Shown here: piece by piece, positions 1 to 11,206 of the stretch
Layout: each line of letters opens with the position of its first letter
Position numbering within the stretch: the first letter of the stretch is position 1
Assembly (NCBI GenBank): GCA_010909165.1
Contig: VJWM01000226.1
Span: 231,605-295,604 of the forward strand
DNA length: 64,000 bases
Source: Anthoceros angustus
Lineage: Eukaryota; Streptophyta; Anthocerotopsida; Anthocerotales; Anthocerotaceae
Direction of reading: 5' to 3'
Made by a program: the position numbers and the translations under genes
Notes under the pieces: model-generated
What the model was told of the DNA's origin: nothing
The model's input: only the letters and a program-made list of their open reading frames with translations
The model's database searches: none

Positions 1-2413
1 GGGGAAGCAGCTTCATGCACAGATTCAAGAACAAGGACTTCAAACAGATGATCTTATCGCGAGCAGTTTGATAAGCATGTATGCAAAATGTGGCGGCCTA
101 GAGGATGCTCAGAGTGTGTTTGTGGAACTTGGTAGAAAAACTGTGGTGACCTGGAACGCCATGATAGCAGGATATTCTCAGCAGGGCATGGTGCAGGAAG
201 CCCTTGATGTCTATGGAGCTATGCAAGAAGAGGGCACGTCTACACCTGATTCTGCGACATTTGGGTCCCTCCTTCAGGCATGTGCGAGTGTGGGCACCCT
301 ATTTTTGCAAAAGGGGAAGGAGCTTCATGCTCAGATTAGGGGACTAGGACTTGATGCAGATGTGGCGGTAGTGAACAAACTGGTAGACATGTATGCAAGG
401 TGTGGCAGCCTAGAGGGTGCTCAAGTCTTGTTTGACGGACTGTCTCAGAAAGATGTTGTGACATGGAATGCCATGATAGCAGGATATGCTCGGGAAGGTA
501 TGGGTCAGGAAGCTCTTCGTCTTTATAGTGTTATGCAAGAAGAAGGCATGGCTGCACCCAATTCTGTGACGTTGGTGTCAGTCCTGCAGGCATGTGCAGG
601 TCTGAGCCATCTGGCGCTTGAGAAGGGGAAGCAGCTTCATGCACAGATTAAGGAACAGGGTCTTCAGGATGACGCCGTTGTAGGTGGGAGCATGGTGAAT
701 ATGTATGCAAAGTGTGGGAGCTTAGAGGATGCTAGGAGAGTTTTTGAGGGTCTTGCCCAAAAAACCGTGGTGACCTGGAATGCCATGATTGCAGGGTATT
801 CCCAGCAGGGCATGGGGCAGGAAGGTCTTCTTCTGTACAGTGCTATGCAAGACGAAGGCATTACTCCTCCTGACTCGTTAACATTTGCGTCTGTCCTTCA
901 GGCATGTGCAAGTTTGGGCACCACAGCGCTGGAGAAAGGGAGACAACTTCATGCACAAATTAGGGAGCAAGGGCACGATGCAGATTTATTTGTAGCCAGC
1001 AGTTTGATAAAGATGTATGCAACGTGCGGCAGCTTGGAAGACGCTCGAAGAGTGTTTGACGGGCTTGATGAAAAAGATGTCGTGATGTGGACTTGTTTGA
1101 TAGCAGAGTATTCCAAGCAGGGAATGGGGCAGGAAGCCCTTGATCTTTACAGTGCTATGCAAGGAGAAGGCATCGTGTCACCTGATTTTGTGACATTTTT
1201 GTGCCTTCTACAGGCATGTGCAAGTTTGGGTAATCTAGGTTTGGAGAAGGGAAAGCAGCTTCATGCACAGATCAGAGAAGAAGGACTTCAAGCTGATGTG
1301 TTTGTGGCCAGCGGTCTTGTTAACATGTACGCAAAGTGTGGCAGCATAGAGAATGCTCAGGGCATATTTGATGAACTTGGTCAAAAAACTGTGGTGATGT
1401 GGAATGCCATGATTGCAGGCTATTCTCAACACGGCATGCGGCAGGAAGCCCTTGATATTTTCAAAGCTATGCAAGAAGAAGGCATGGTTGCACCCAATTC
1501 TGTGACATTTGTGTGTCTGCTGCAGGCATGTGCCAATGTGGCAGCATTGCACCTGGGAAGGCAGCTTCATAAACAGATTGAAGAACGTGGGCTTCAAGCT
1601 GATGTGCTTGTCGTCTGCAGTTTGATTAACATGTATGGGAAATGTGGTAGCATGGTTGATGCACAGCAGGCGTTTGATGCATTGCCCGAAAGAACCGTTG
1701 GCATCTGGAGTGCTCTGATTGCAGGATACACCAGACAGGGAGAGAGTGATGTGGTCTTTGACTTGGTATTTAAAATGAGAGAGGATGGCTTACAGCCAGA
1801 CGGCATCACGTTTCTTAGTGTACTAACCGTATGTAGTCATACCGGTCTCGTGGAAAAGGGGCGAGAGTATTTTGATACTATGAGCAAAAAGTATGGCATC
1901 ACTCCCACTACAGCTCACTACACATGCATGGTAGATATCTTGGGTCGTGCAGGACAACTGGACGAGGCACTAGCTTTAGTGAGGACAATGCCTGTAATGC
2001 CTGATGCTGCAGTTTGGCACTCTCTACTGGGTGGTTGTCAAAAGTGGAGCAACGTGGAAGTGGGGCGCCATGCTTTCAAGGAAGCAGTGAAGATAGACCC
2101 TAAAGATGCTACAGCGTATGTGTTGATGTCCAACATATACAACGGTGCCCAGATGTGGGATAAGGCACATAACATGCAGGTGAAGAGGAAACGAATGAGA
2201 GCTTGGAAGCAGCCAGGCCTGAGCTGGTGGACAGACATGGACGGACTGGTGCATAATTTTTCGGTTAAGGATAAGAAACACCGCCCAAGTCAAACAAGTT
2301 TGACATGCGTTTTTCCGCAGATGACAAAAGAAACTGTCGTGCGGTTGGACACGTCACCGGCAGACATTTCTGTTGAAGAGGAAAATTCTATTCGTGTGTC
2401 TCTTGAAAAGTGA
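1..2413 (+). CDS. PLS-class pentatricopeptide repeat protein, 5' partial, without DYW domain
   Basis: The frame is open from base 2, so the gene starts before the window. The first visible ATG (68) lies inside a repeat and is not the real start. Six roughly 101-residue P-L-S cycles are visible, each with an MYAKCG-(S/G)LEDA helix, a TWNAMIAGYSQQG-type segment and a GKQLHAQI segment. An E-type tail follows (HYTCMVDILGRAGQLDEA, then KIDPKDATAYVLMSNIY). After the E+ part (PGLSWW...VHNFSVKDK) only about 45 divergent residues remain before TGA. The cytidine deaminase motif HxE...CxxC of DYW proteins is absent. PLS-class PPR proteins normally enter plastids or mitochondria and bind single RNA sites for C-to-U editing, so this one would need a DYW partner or is a decayed paralogue. 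The targeting peptide lies outside the window. Class assignment is firm; the RNA target is unknown. Confidence 0.93.
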   Translation, partial: GKQLHAQIQEQGLQTDDLIASSLISMYAKCGGLEDAQSVFVELGRKTVVTWNAMIAGYSQQGMVQEALDVYGAMQEEGTSTPDSATFGSLLQACASVGTLFLQKGKELHAQIRGLGLDADVAVVNKLVDMYARCGSLEGAQVLFDGLSQKDVVTWNAMIAGYAREGMGQEALRLYSVMQEEGMAAPNSVTLVSVLQACAGLSHLALEKGKQLHAQIKEQGLQDDAVVGGSMVNMYAKCGSLEDARRVFEGLAQKTVVTWNAMIAGYSQQGMGQEGLLLYSAMQDEGITPPDSLTFASVLQACASLGTTALEKGRQLHAQIREQGHDADLFVASSLIKMYATCGSLEDARRVFDGLDEKDVVMWTCLIAEYSKQGMGQEALDLYSAMQGEGIVSPDFVTFLCLLQACASLGNLGLEKGKQLHAQIREEGLQADVFVASGLVNMYAKCGSIENAQGIFDELGQKTVVMWNAMIAGYSQHGMRQEALDIFKAMQEEGMVAPNSVTFVCLLQACANVAALHLGRQLHKQIEERGLQADVLVVCSLINMYGKCGSMVDAQQAFDALPERTVGIWSALIAGYTRQGESDVVFDLVFKMREDGLQPDGITFLSVLTVCSHTGLVEKGREYFDTMSKKYGITPTTAHYTCMVDILGRAGQLDEALALVRTMPVMPDAAVWHSLLGGCQKWSNVEVGRHAFKEAVKIDPKDATAYVLMSNIYNGAQMWDKAHNMQVKRKRMRAWKQPGLSWWTDMDGLVHNFSVKDKKHRPSQTSLTCVFPQMTKETVVRLDTSPADISVEEENSIRVSLEK

Positions 2414-2942
2414 AACCTTCCTCTCCCAGCTGCAACACGGCAACCGTACCGGTACCCTAAAGGTTTGGTTACTTCTTATCGTCCTTACCCTTAAAAGACC
2501 AAAGATTATCTATACTTATCAATAGTCAATCATACAATATTCACCTAGTATATCTTATATTTACTTAGTACATCCTACCTATAATACGAACGTCAACCAA
2601 AGGATACAAACTTATGGAAGTCATTGTCTAGCTGGTCATGTTTATTTCCCTTCTACAACATCAAAATTGTCCAATTATGCAAGGAGGTTAGTAAAAGAAT
2701 CACCTAAGGGTATGCAGAATTCAAATACCTCGGTCTAATCTACGAAGCCAAGTGGCGTACCCTATGTTATCCCTGACAAGAGGCCCTCGCAGCGCACGTC
2801 AGCAAAGGCCAACTAAATAGATTTCTGCCTTGGGTCGAAGACATATCTACTCATAGAAAACAGCGTGATATACTCTCACTGTCCCTACATACATCCAGAG
2901 AAGGACACCTAAATTATTCTAAAATACATACAATTATAGTAT
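2414..2942. other. Intergenic, convergent 3' ends
   Basis: This is AT-leaning spacer between the 3' ends of the PPR gene (+) and the GCR1 gene (-). I see no coding signal, repeat or clear RNA gene. It should hold both 3' UTRs. Confidence 0.6.
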
Positions 2943-4784
2943 TCAGCTCTTAGGCACTTCCTGGACTTGGAGTGATACCATTTCCCCTTCAGCAAACGCC
3001 TGATCCAACTTCACAAATCCAGACTGCCACCATCTCAACTTTTCTGGCCACCACCTACAAAACAGATACACTCGATCACACACAGGCATCGAGGAGCTAT
3101 GGCACCACCTTGTCATCCACCAGAACCAGAACAGGAGCTCACAGGTCAAATTTTTCTTGCAGGGTGCGCCTAACAGATGCATTCAACCCATACGCTATAG
3201 AGTTGAAGAGCCCCTGCAATCAGACAGATGTAAGAGGCTATCGTACAGGATCAGAGACTGAAAATCACCCCAAAACAGGAAGCCCTTACCATGAGAGCTG
3301 CAGTGCCAATGTGAAGGCAATACAGCCAGAACAGCCGTTGATGTGGTTTCACAAAATCATGAATTCGGTTGATAGTTCCAAATGTCCAGGAGCCTATCAG
3401 AATCAATGGATAATAGCCCCACCTGTTCATGGCCTGAAAAGATGATAACGAAGTTCACAGTGACAGCTAGATAATGGCAAGTAAAGGCTAAGTAATGTTA
3501 TAAGCAACAACCACACCAAACGGGAGGACAAGGTTTGGCATTGAGTTACCTACCTTCATGTCAGCGCGGACCTCAACCTGTCGCTGCCGTTCAGACATGC
3601 CCACTGCCATCTGCAAAAACCAAGTGCTTAAATCAAGCAATATATGACAGATGGAACTAGCGGGCTTGAGCCTGATGACGGAAACAAAAAGCCAGATACT
3701 TACACGGGTTGCATGATTTATCATGCGAATGACTTGAAAGTAAACTGTTCCATTGAACAGTATAGCTCCCCAGAGAGGTACATAGAATGTGATAAACCGC
3801 AGCACCTGGTACCAGAGTTTTGATAGTTGGCATCCATTGTTGCGCAGCGAGCCCTAACCACACTGCAATTGAAGAAAACCACAAAGTTTCCGTACCTTTC
3901 CTGTAGTTGTCTCTGTCCTGACCCAGCACCAAGCACCAGCCGGTCCATAGTCATTTGCAATTGATGGTATGATGGTCATGACCAGCGAGGTCACTGATAA
4001 GAGCACACATCACAATTTCATCATTCGATATCAGAGAGCATCTGCTATGCACGCACACCGAGAGCTCGGAATATGCAAAGTGTCAACTCTCTTTGCGAGC
4101 TGAAATTGAGACATACCCCAGACATACAAGTGATAGATGTGGCCAAGGTCCTCCACATCTGTCTTGTGACGAACAACCGTGCGGTGAAGAGTGAACGCTA
4201 TGGTTGTAGTCCACAGAAAGGACGCCACTGAAAAGAACTGTGTGGTGTAGCCTTGAACAGTGCACAAGAAACCTTCCCCTGGGTCACTGCCATGCTGCCA
4301 ATCAGATTCAGCTTGACAGATAATAGAAGATGGCCAATCTTAAGAAAAGTCCACGGCTCTTGAACCTCTACGCTTATGTTTTCCATTCTTGCGGCACCTA
4401 AGACGAGATGTGCTCACATCTGCGTTTGTCGAAGTTCAAAACCACAAGAAATCATCCACAGACAACCAAAAACCGTGACTATCAGGCTTACCCAAGCAGA
4501 TTGAAGAGGCTGGTGAGCATGTCCTGCAAAAGAAAAGTCCAAGGACAGCGATCGGGCTTAGAAAACCCCTGACCAGGTAAGTGCACTTCACCCGAATTCC
4601 GAGACGAATTCATACCACTTACAGAAAGAGCAAGGTAGAACACCAGCTGGAATGAAAACTTGCGCAACTCCTTGAAACAGATGTAGCAAAGAACAATGAA
4701 GGCGGATCCGATGAACGACAGCACAGATGCGCCCACATTGATATGCGTTAGTGTTCGGGTCTGAGATTCAGTCAATCCCTCCAT
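2943..4784 (-). CDS. GCR1: GCR1-type seven-transmembrane receptor (9 exons, complete)
   Basis: The exon chain reads, in minus-strand order: 4784-4623, 4523-4492, 4286-4117, 3993-3896, 3805-3704, 3610-3554, 3433-3290, 3213-3143, 3054-2943. All introns are GT/AG, all phases close, and the sum is 948 nt (315 aa; Arabidopsis GCR1 is 326 aa). Residues match the plant GCR1 / Dictyostelium cAMP-receptor-like family along the whole length: INVGASVLSFIGSAFIVLCY in TM1, QGYTTQFFSVASFLWTTTIA in TM3, HRTVVRHKTDVEDL in the following loop, FYVPLWGAILFNG in TM5, MAVGMSERQRQ in the third cytoplasmic loop, NRWGYYPLILIGSW in TM6 and GLFNSIAYGLN in TM7. The short tail ends near EMVSL, as in other plant GCR1 proteins. 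GCR1 is a plasma-membrane protein genetically tied to G-protein, ABA and cell-cycle signalling; a true GEF role in plants is disputed. The last intron starts at a GTGAGC overlapping an in-frame TGA, so retaining it gives a 303-aa form. Confidence 0.93.
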
Positions 4785-5657
4785 CGTCCGTCACTCGTGC
4801 TATCCGTAGCAGGCCACGAGCCCTCTACAGCCCCGCTATGGTAATAAGGACATCCCAGCCGAAAATCGAATTTCCCCCACGCTTCGGAATCCTCGCAGGC
4901 ACCATGGATAGGATCAAACTCCGGATCACCTGATAGCTCTCAAGTTGCAATCACCGTTGGTGTTATTGATCTTCACTGATCGTTGTCGCCACAATAAGTT
5001 AGTAGCAGAAAAACAACGTGTCAATCAAGACAGAGGAGGAAGACTCAAAGACCTGTAGGGCACGAACACTCAGGTTCCCATCTAAAACCGGAGAGGCAAC
5101 ATACAGTAACAACTTGCCACCTGAAGGGCGGAGGAGTCCAACAACGATAGAAGGAACACTCAAAGACCTAGGTCGAAGACGGACTAAGCTGAAGGTCACC
5201 GATCACGCAATTGTGGAAGGCTTCCAATCTAAAACTGGAGTGGCAACAGAACAACCTGCCAGCTGAACGCCGGATGAATTCACCAACATAAGAAAGCCCC
5301 CAAGAGCGAGGGCCGTCACATCGAAAATAACATCCTAGATCTAGTGTCTGAGCTTCCTTCCCAAGTTTCCAAAATTGAGAATTGACACGGTTACTTCAGG
5401 GGAAAGGTCAAGATCTGGCTCTCCCGGGCTTGGACAGAGAGTGGCATTAACTGCATCTCTCTTTGCTTTTGACTAGAACCCTTCCTATTCGAAGCCAGGT
5501 GAAAGCATCTGTACAGCCAAAACGCGGCTACCAATCCAAGATGAGATAGGTCCATGGACGTCATGGATTGCTGAAGGTGCTAACAGACAACATGATATCT
5601 CCGGATCGTCATCAGGCATTCAACGTGTTGTGAAAAAACACTTTCAGTATGCTACAT
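4785..5657. other. Intergenic, GCR1 upstream region
   Basis: This spacer separates the GCR1 start from the CCS stop (same strand) and should contain the GCR1 promoter and 5' UTR plus the CCS 3' UTR. Short ORFs here have no family signal. An imperfect direct repeat is listed separately. Confidence 0.5.
5081..5275. repeat. Imperfect direct repeat, two copies of about 55 bp
   Basis: Copies at about 5081-5137 and 5222-5275 share TCTAAAACNGGAG, GGCAACA, an AACNTGCCA block and CTGAA, separated by about 85 bp. They lie 300-500 bp upstream of the GCR1 start. Function unknown. Confidence 0.5.
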
Positions 5658-7215
5658 TTACAGTACACTGACACCTGGGACATAATCCGTGCTGGTGGAC
5701 TCCCATATCACAGTACCGTCACAGGTGCACAGCTTCTTATAGTTTTCTCCTACGCCTGCACTTCTAGCAATAACCGCGGCAGCTATGCCATCTTTACTCT
5801 TCAGTTGGTCATCGTGAAGGACCAAGGCCCTTCCTATCAAATCCCCTACAATCAGCTGTGCTTTGGTCCCCCGGAAATCAGCTTCTCCACTCGCATTGGC
5901 CTCTAAAACACCTAAATCGCCCAGCGGCTGCAGCCAAGACATTCTCAGAAAGGCAAGAGATGGGTACGTCACTAACTATATATGGCAGCTGAGGATAGAG
6001 GAAAGCATACCTCACTACTCTCCGAAGGGTTGTAAACAGGACCGGTAGAGGCAGCCCCTCTCCTCAAGTCACCATAACAGTTGATGGACCAAGCATGGAG
6101 GCCAGGCGGCAGGCCTGTGAAGGAGGCCTCAATCCTTGCAAGTTCCATACTCACCTGGGCGAACCTTACTACTCCATAGATGACTGGGCCTTTGAACTCA
6201 GACACTGCAGCAGATAATGCAAACTCTGAAGCAGCCACACAGCATCCGCTATCAGGTGACGGAAAGGGCACGACCCTGTAAAGTGACATCAGGGCCTGTT
6301 GAGCCATTTCTACTTACGCTCTGCGGAGCCTTGGCCTATCAGTCTGGCTTTACGACCTGACTGCTCAAGAGCTGTTGTTAACTCCCTCAAGGATGTTGAG
6401 CCCAACACCTTGACTACCTGATTGGGAAGATCCACATCCACTGACTTCACCCCTAGTACATCAGCAACAATAGAGCAAACCGTGTTAGCACAAAGTTGGT
6501 TTTTCGGGAACAGAAAAGGCATGCCCAGGATTGGGCAGCATGGACACATACCCTCCAATGGCTCCAGCTTGCCTCTAACTGATTTCACACACCCTTCGCA
6601 TTTCATGTCGACCATGAACTCAGTCTGCAAGAAACGGAACACAAGCACGAGGCACAGGTTAATTCCATGCCACATGCATGGAACATGAAAGCGTGCAGAC
6701 CAGAAAATGCTCACCAGGAGCTCCGGCAAAAACGCACCGTTGCCCTGCTGTGAAGCACACTATAGTCAGCCTTCGCGATTCCCAGCAGCACCTAGAAATC
6801 CATCACCTACAGTGAGCCAAGGGCAGGCGCTGAAGCCAGGTTTTCAATACCTGCGAGGTGGATGTGTCCCCTTGCGTCTCCACAGCCATGTCTTCCGCCA
6901 AGGCGCACCGCAGCACAGGCCACAGCGAGCACGCTCTCGAACCCCTACTGCCACCCAACCTCAAGCTGGACCACCCCAATCCCAGCCCACGCCTGCAGCC
7001 ACCTGTCCGTGGTGAATCCCCTTCCCGTCTCACAGCATGTTCAGCGCCTCGGGCTGGCTGAACATTCGGCGAGATGCCAGACACGGCAAGGCCAGACTGT
7101 GAGGGGGAAAAACTTACTGGAGGTGCACTGAGGAGCAGGTATCTGCAGAGCAGCAGGCGACGGCGGCCACAGCAACAGGCAGCACAGGCCGGCCCAGGAA
7201 TCTTAATGCTGCCAT
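5658..7215 (-). CDS. CCS: Copper chaperone for Cu/Zn superoxide dismutase, plastid-type (6 exons)
   Basis: The exon chain is 7215-7118, 6992-6851, 6624-6552, 6452-6318, 6225-6011, 5927-5658, all GT/AG, 933 nt (310 aa; Arabidopsis CCS is 320 aa). Exons 1-2 give an Arg/Ser/Leu-rich presequence that looks like a plastid transit peptide. Exon 3 carries domain I with the Atx1-like copper site MKCEGC in TEFMVDMKCEGCVKSV. Exons 4-5 complete domain I (GRKARLIGQG) and start the SOD-like domain II (EFKGPVIYGVVRFAQVS). Exon 6 ends with SAGVGENYKKLCTCDG, whose CTC is the CXC copper-transfer motif of domain III. CCS inserts copper and forms the disulfide in CSD1/CSD2, in cytosol and chloroplast. The acceptor of exon 2 (6993) is the least certain junction; it was chosen because it keeps frame with a 125-nt intron. 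An internal Met near the end of exon 2 could start a cytosolic form. Confidence 0.92.
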
Positions 7216-7870
7216 GAGGACCCGAAAAACAGCGTGCACCAAGACGCCTGCTTCATAAGGCAGTGAACTTCACCTGCTCGTTACCAGGCACGTCCGAGTC
7301 GAGTACCTGGAAGCTTCGACGTCAACTTCGTAACCCACGAAGGACCGAGCGATCCAACAAGACTGCTTGCTCTTGTGAATTCAGCTGCCACATGCAAATG
7401 CCGTGCACAAGATAAACGTCACAATTGAATTGAAAGGCCCTTATTGTTGGTGGCTGACTGTCGGGGGCACAAAGGAGGTCACAGGACTCGAGATTTCACG
7501 CCAAAGCAGCACAAATACTTTTATACAGAAACAAATGAGGTACATAGGGCTCCCCGGGGAATACTGGAGATGAAGGTGCCATGCCATCAGAAAGGCCTCT
7601 TGTTGAGAGTCACATGTACAAGATTGGCCAATGATGACAAGACAAGTCGGGAGTGGCGAGATGAGCCACCATCAGGTTGTGACAACGACTGACGGTGACC
7701 CAACAAAGCACTTTACATGACCCCAGAAGATGAGAGCTGGGGCACCAGCACCTGCTACAATCTTCGGCAAGATGGAAGCCCAATACAAGTAGAATATTGG
7801 TAGGGTGGTGAAGAAAAATGGATATTACGTCAGAGAAAAGATGATCACACCAGGAGCCGCCCCGCCCGCC
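7216..7870. other. Intergenic between CCS and the PH-domain gene
   Basis: This stretch should hold the CCS promoter and 5' UTR and the 3' UTR of the minus-strand PH gene. I found no gene, repeat or RNA in it. Confidence 0.5.
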
Positions 7871-8308
7871 CTAACGGACAGGATGGCTGTCATAGTCCAG
7901 GACTTCTGTCTCGGTGATGGACCTGGAAAAGCGTACGATAGCCCGACCCATGGAGTTGATCCAGTCTTCCTTCTCCTTTTCCGTGTCAGCTATGAAGTAC
8001 ATGGTCTCCTTACTTGTGGAAAGCTCAAAGGCGTTCTGCTTGTTCAACACATCTTCAGCACCCTTAATGGTGAGGCAGCTGCCCATGTTGATGACACCCC
8101 TGGGCTTGGAGTTCCTGGACAGAATTCTGTCTTTAAACCAGAAAACCTTGCCCCCCTTCAAAACAAACCACCGCCTGCGCCATGTCTTAATGTACTCCCC
8201 CTGCTTGGTGAGCCAGCCTTCACGGTCCGCATCATGCCAGAACTCCACCTCGACAGGCGGCTCCTCCTTCTTTCCTCTGAAAAAGCTCGCTGCTGCTGCT
8301 GCTGCCAT
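7871..8308 (-). CDS. PH1: PH1-type pleckstrin homology protein (145 aa, intronless)
   Basis: One exon starts at ATG 8308 and encodes an Ala-rich start (MAAAAAASFF) followed by one PH domain filling residues 25-130. Diagnostic segments are GWLTKQGEYIKTWRRRWFVL (strands 1-2 with the basic phosphoinositide-binding patch), GKVFWFKD, KGAEDVLNKQNAFELS, and the C-terminal helix EKEKEDWINSMGRAIV with its conserved Trp. Length and layout equal Arabidopsis AtPH1, which binds PI3P on late endosomes and affects trafficking of the NRAMP1 metal transporter. The tail RSITETEVLDYD also matches the plant family. A 248-aa ORF on the opposite strand at 7805-8551 is a shadow. The neighbouring CCS gene also concerns metal handling, but I see nothing tying the two together. 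Confidence 0.93.
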   Translation of the reverse strand: MAAAAAASFFRGKKEEPPVEVEFWHDADREGWLTKQGEYIKTWRRRWFVLKGGKVFWFKDRILSRNSKPRGVINMGSCLTIKGAEDVLNKQNAFELSTSKETMYFIADTEKEKEDWINSMGRAIVRFSRSITETEVLDYDSHPVR

Positions 8309-10604
8309 GGACGACCTTCCGGTTGCCAGCAGCTAACATCCACTGACATGCACACAAAATCCAATCCGGTTAGCCGGCAGTTTGCCCAGGCATCATGCTG
8401 TTCCGGTTTCCACGCTACACGCACACAAAACTGCCGTCAAAGCAACCCTGTGCAATCATCCACTTTCCTCCTCCTGTCCCTCAAGCTGCCACGCTCTACA
8501 AATCCCGAAACACCAAACTCCAACACGTACCTACTGCTGCTCCCCAGCTGAGCGCTTCTGGTTGCAGGAAGAATCAAAGGTGCTGGAAGCTGGGAGATGC
8601 CACCGAGGTACTCGCCGAAGCCATGCTCATCACGATCTCCGGAACGCGGGCAGGATCCGGGCCGATGTTCCATCGCTACTCGGCCAAAACCGCAGCCCGC
8701 ATCGCAGCACATGCAACGGCACCAGCTCGCAGGCCTGCAGGAGAGTGCTTGGGCGAGAGGAACCCTTGCTGGCTTTGCCTCGTTTCGACAGATGATGTAG
8801 AATTTTAGGTAGGTCGGAATTTAAATGCATTAAATTCTAATTATGCGATCAGCCGCGGTGAGAGCTGACTAAGTAAATAGGGATGTGCCTATTTGGACGA
8901 AAACCGATCGATGAGAAACTTGGGAGTGCCAACGTCCAATGACAAGTTCTGTTCCAAGAATCCAAAGGGGTTATGGAGTCGCCCATGGGAGGAGCAGTGG
9001 ACATCGGCTGACGGCAGGGCAAGGATGGTGGCAGGGAAGGGAGTTGGGGCTGGCACAGCAGACTTCCAATTTCCCTGGAGCGTTTGCCTCCGGTGTGGCA
9101 AGAAGTGACGAGATGAGTTGGTTCTCGAATGTCGGTAAGCGTGGTGGGTTGTCACCATGTAAATGCCGAATTTTAGGGATTTGAAGGGTAGTGGTAATCA
9201 GCGGCTTTTCTTTTCTGTTCTTTTCTCTTGTTGTTGGGCAGGTTTGGGCAAAGCAGAGGGCAAACCTGGTTTTGATAGAAAGGCATCACTTGGTCCGTGC
9301 CAGCTGGTGGCAGTACTCCGTTTTACTCCATCCCTGTTTGAGAGGCACGGGGATGAGAGCTAATTTCAGGGCAGCCTTCAACCTACGCTTGACATCCTCG
9401 GCGGTGTCCGTGCCGAGTTTGACGAGGCCAGGAGTGAAAAAGGTCAGTAGGGTGCGAGGTGATACACATGTGAGTTACTGTTTTAGGCGAGGGGAGTGAT
9501 TCGTTTGTGCGCGGTACGCAACGCACTACGTGGTGGTATGCTCGAGCCGTTTTGCTCACATCCAGCCACTTGGTGTTGCAGATCCTGAGAGGTTGGTGGT
9601 AGAATTGGTGGTTTATTAGCCGCGGAATGCCAAGAAAAAAAATCTCAAAATCCTGAGAAAATCACCCTTTGTGGCAGTTACGTATTAGGTGACGGGGCCA
9701 GGAAACTGAACAAGTGCCTGCACAAACCAGCATTTACTTTTCCTTCAAAACCAGCCTTTTTTGGTATCCCTGCAGTTACAAGCAAGCAGGCATCGTGAAA
9801 ACGGTGGGAGTGGTGGGAGCAGCGCTTGCGCTTGCGGTGGCAAAGATAGGTCAGAAAACCATGGGCGATGGAGTCGGAGTCGGAGTCGGAGTCGGAGACG
9901 GAGGCCGAGGCGAGACCTAGTCCGAGTTGGGCTAGGGGATGCAGGTCTCACCAGGGACAGGCGCACTCTGGCGGCGCAACTGGACGAAGAAGTCTTTATG
10001 GTAGCCTAGCCTGCACAGAAACCTCGGGCTCGCCCTTGGGGTGCCACTGTGCACAGTCGTCTCGGCCTGCGTCGCTGGCACTGTACGTGTTAGGTCAAAG
10101 CCTTCTTCCGCATACCTACAAATGTACGGGATTGTATGTAGTCCAATCCAGCGTCCAGCGTGCAGCGTGCATGACACGATGTGCAATCGCGGCAGAGGGA
10201 AAGGGAAAGGGAAAGGCACAAATCTGAGGCCCCGGCGGCTGGATGGCTGGCTGGCTGGATGCGGGGCGTGAGCCGGAGCAGGAGGGAGGAGTAGTTCCAG
10301 TGCGCGTCACGACTGGATCACAGTGGTAGACCATGCGAGACATGTGCAACTACCGACGGTGTCGGTTTCGCTTCGGCCTTGGGCACCGCAGGCGGTATTG
10401 TTGGAGCGGTCGCAAGACCCGGGAGGCGTGACGTCCCCCGGTCCCCGGTCGGCGCCCTGGCGTGTGGTCGTGCGCGCGCGGCATATGTACATATGTACTT
10501 GGTTCAGTGTTTCAGTTTGGTGGCCCCAAAAATGCTGGCGGGTCCCGCCACCGCAATTTGGTGCGCGCGGGCGCGGGGACGCGGGTTTGTGTGCAGAACG
10601 AGTG
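8309..10604. other. Long spacer, GC-rich on the right, no gene recognised
   Basis: I could not place any protein family here on either strand. The right half contains short-unit repeats, (GTCGGA)n at 9870-9902 and GGGAAA units near 10195-10217, plus a 14-bp perfect palindrome CATATGTACATATG at 10482-10495. It presumably includes the PH gene 5' region and distal upstream DNA of the ERF gene. Confidence 0.5.
9870..9902. repeat. Microsatellite (GTCGGA)n
   Basis: About five tandem GTCGGA units. They make several frames open and explain the Val-Gly / Arg-Ser-rich ORFs over this stretch. Confidence 0.85.
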
Positions 10605-10613
10605 TATATATTT
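10605..10613 (+). promoter_or_regulatory. Possible TATA box upstream of the ERF gene
   Basis: TATATATTT is the only strong TATA-like site in a GC-rich stretch, 594 bp before the ERF start codon. It would imply a 5' UTR of roughly 560 nt, long but acceptable for a transcription factor. Position and composition are the only evidence. Confidence 0.3.
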
Positions 10614-10704
10614 GGGAGCAGGCTACGGTGCGCGTGAGCGAGTGCTCATCCGGAATCAGGATTCTGTCAGTTGGGTCGGGTTCGGTCCGGATTAGATTTT
10701 GCCT

Positions 10705-10744
10705 GGCAGGGGCAGGTGGAGGGCAGGGGCAGGGGCAGGGGCAG
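10705..10744. repeat. Short-unit repeat (GGCAGG)n
   Basis: About six GGCAGG-type units lie in the presumed 5' leader of the ERF gene. A pyrimidine-rich counterpart (CTTCCC units) occurs at 10950-10976. Confidence 0.75.
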
Positions 10745-11206
10745 GATGCGACGCGATGCGATGCAACCCGTGCGCCTCCAGCTCGAGGTGCAGCTCCAGG
10801 GTCGCCGCCGCTCCTCGCAGCTCGCAAGCGCTGCTGCCGGTGCCAGTGCCAGTATCAGTGCCACTGCCAGTTCCGCTGCCCACTTCTTTCGCTTGTACGC
10901 ATATGCTTGCTGCTCCTCCGAGCGGTGTACATGTGCGCAGTGCTGTGCCCTTCTTCCCCTTCCCCTTCCCCTTCACCTGGTTGTTGCCTTGAGACGTCTC
11001 GGAACACAAATCTCCCATCCTATCTATCTGTCTATCTCTCTATCCCTGTTTGCTATTGGCTCAAGGCTCTCTTCCCCCATCCTGCTTCATGGTGCAAGGT
11101 ACCGGTGCGCACTTGCGTGAAGCAACTCCAAGGCAGCTGCGGCTGCGGCAGGCTGTGAATTTGTGTGACTTGCGCGTTTGGTGATCGGTTGGAAGCAAGC
11201 AAGCGC

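Noticed and set aside
7097-7117. 21-nt intron in CCS exon 1
   Set aside because: A GTAAGT donor and a CACAG acceptor are present, but this is far below a workable plant intron length; the acceptor at 6993 gives 125 nt and the right phase.
7805-8551. 248-aa plus-strand ORF
   Set aside because: It is antisense to the PH1 gene, whose protein is conserved over its full length.
10379-11158. 259-aa and overlapping 149-aa ORFs upstream of the ERF gene
   Set aside because: They are driven by GC-rich short-unit repeats, have low-complexity composition and no family signal.
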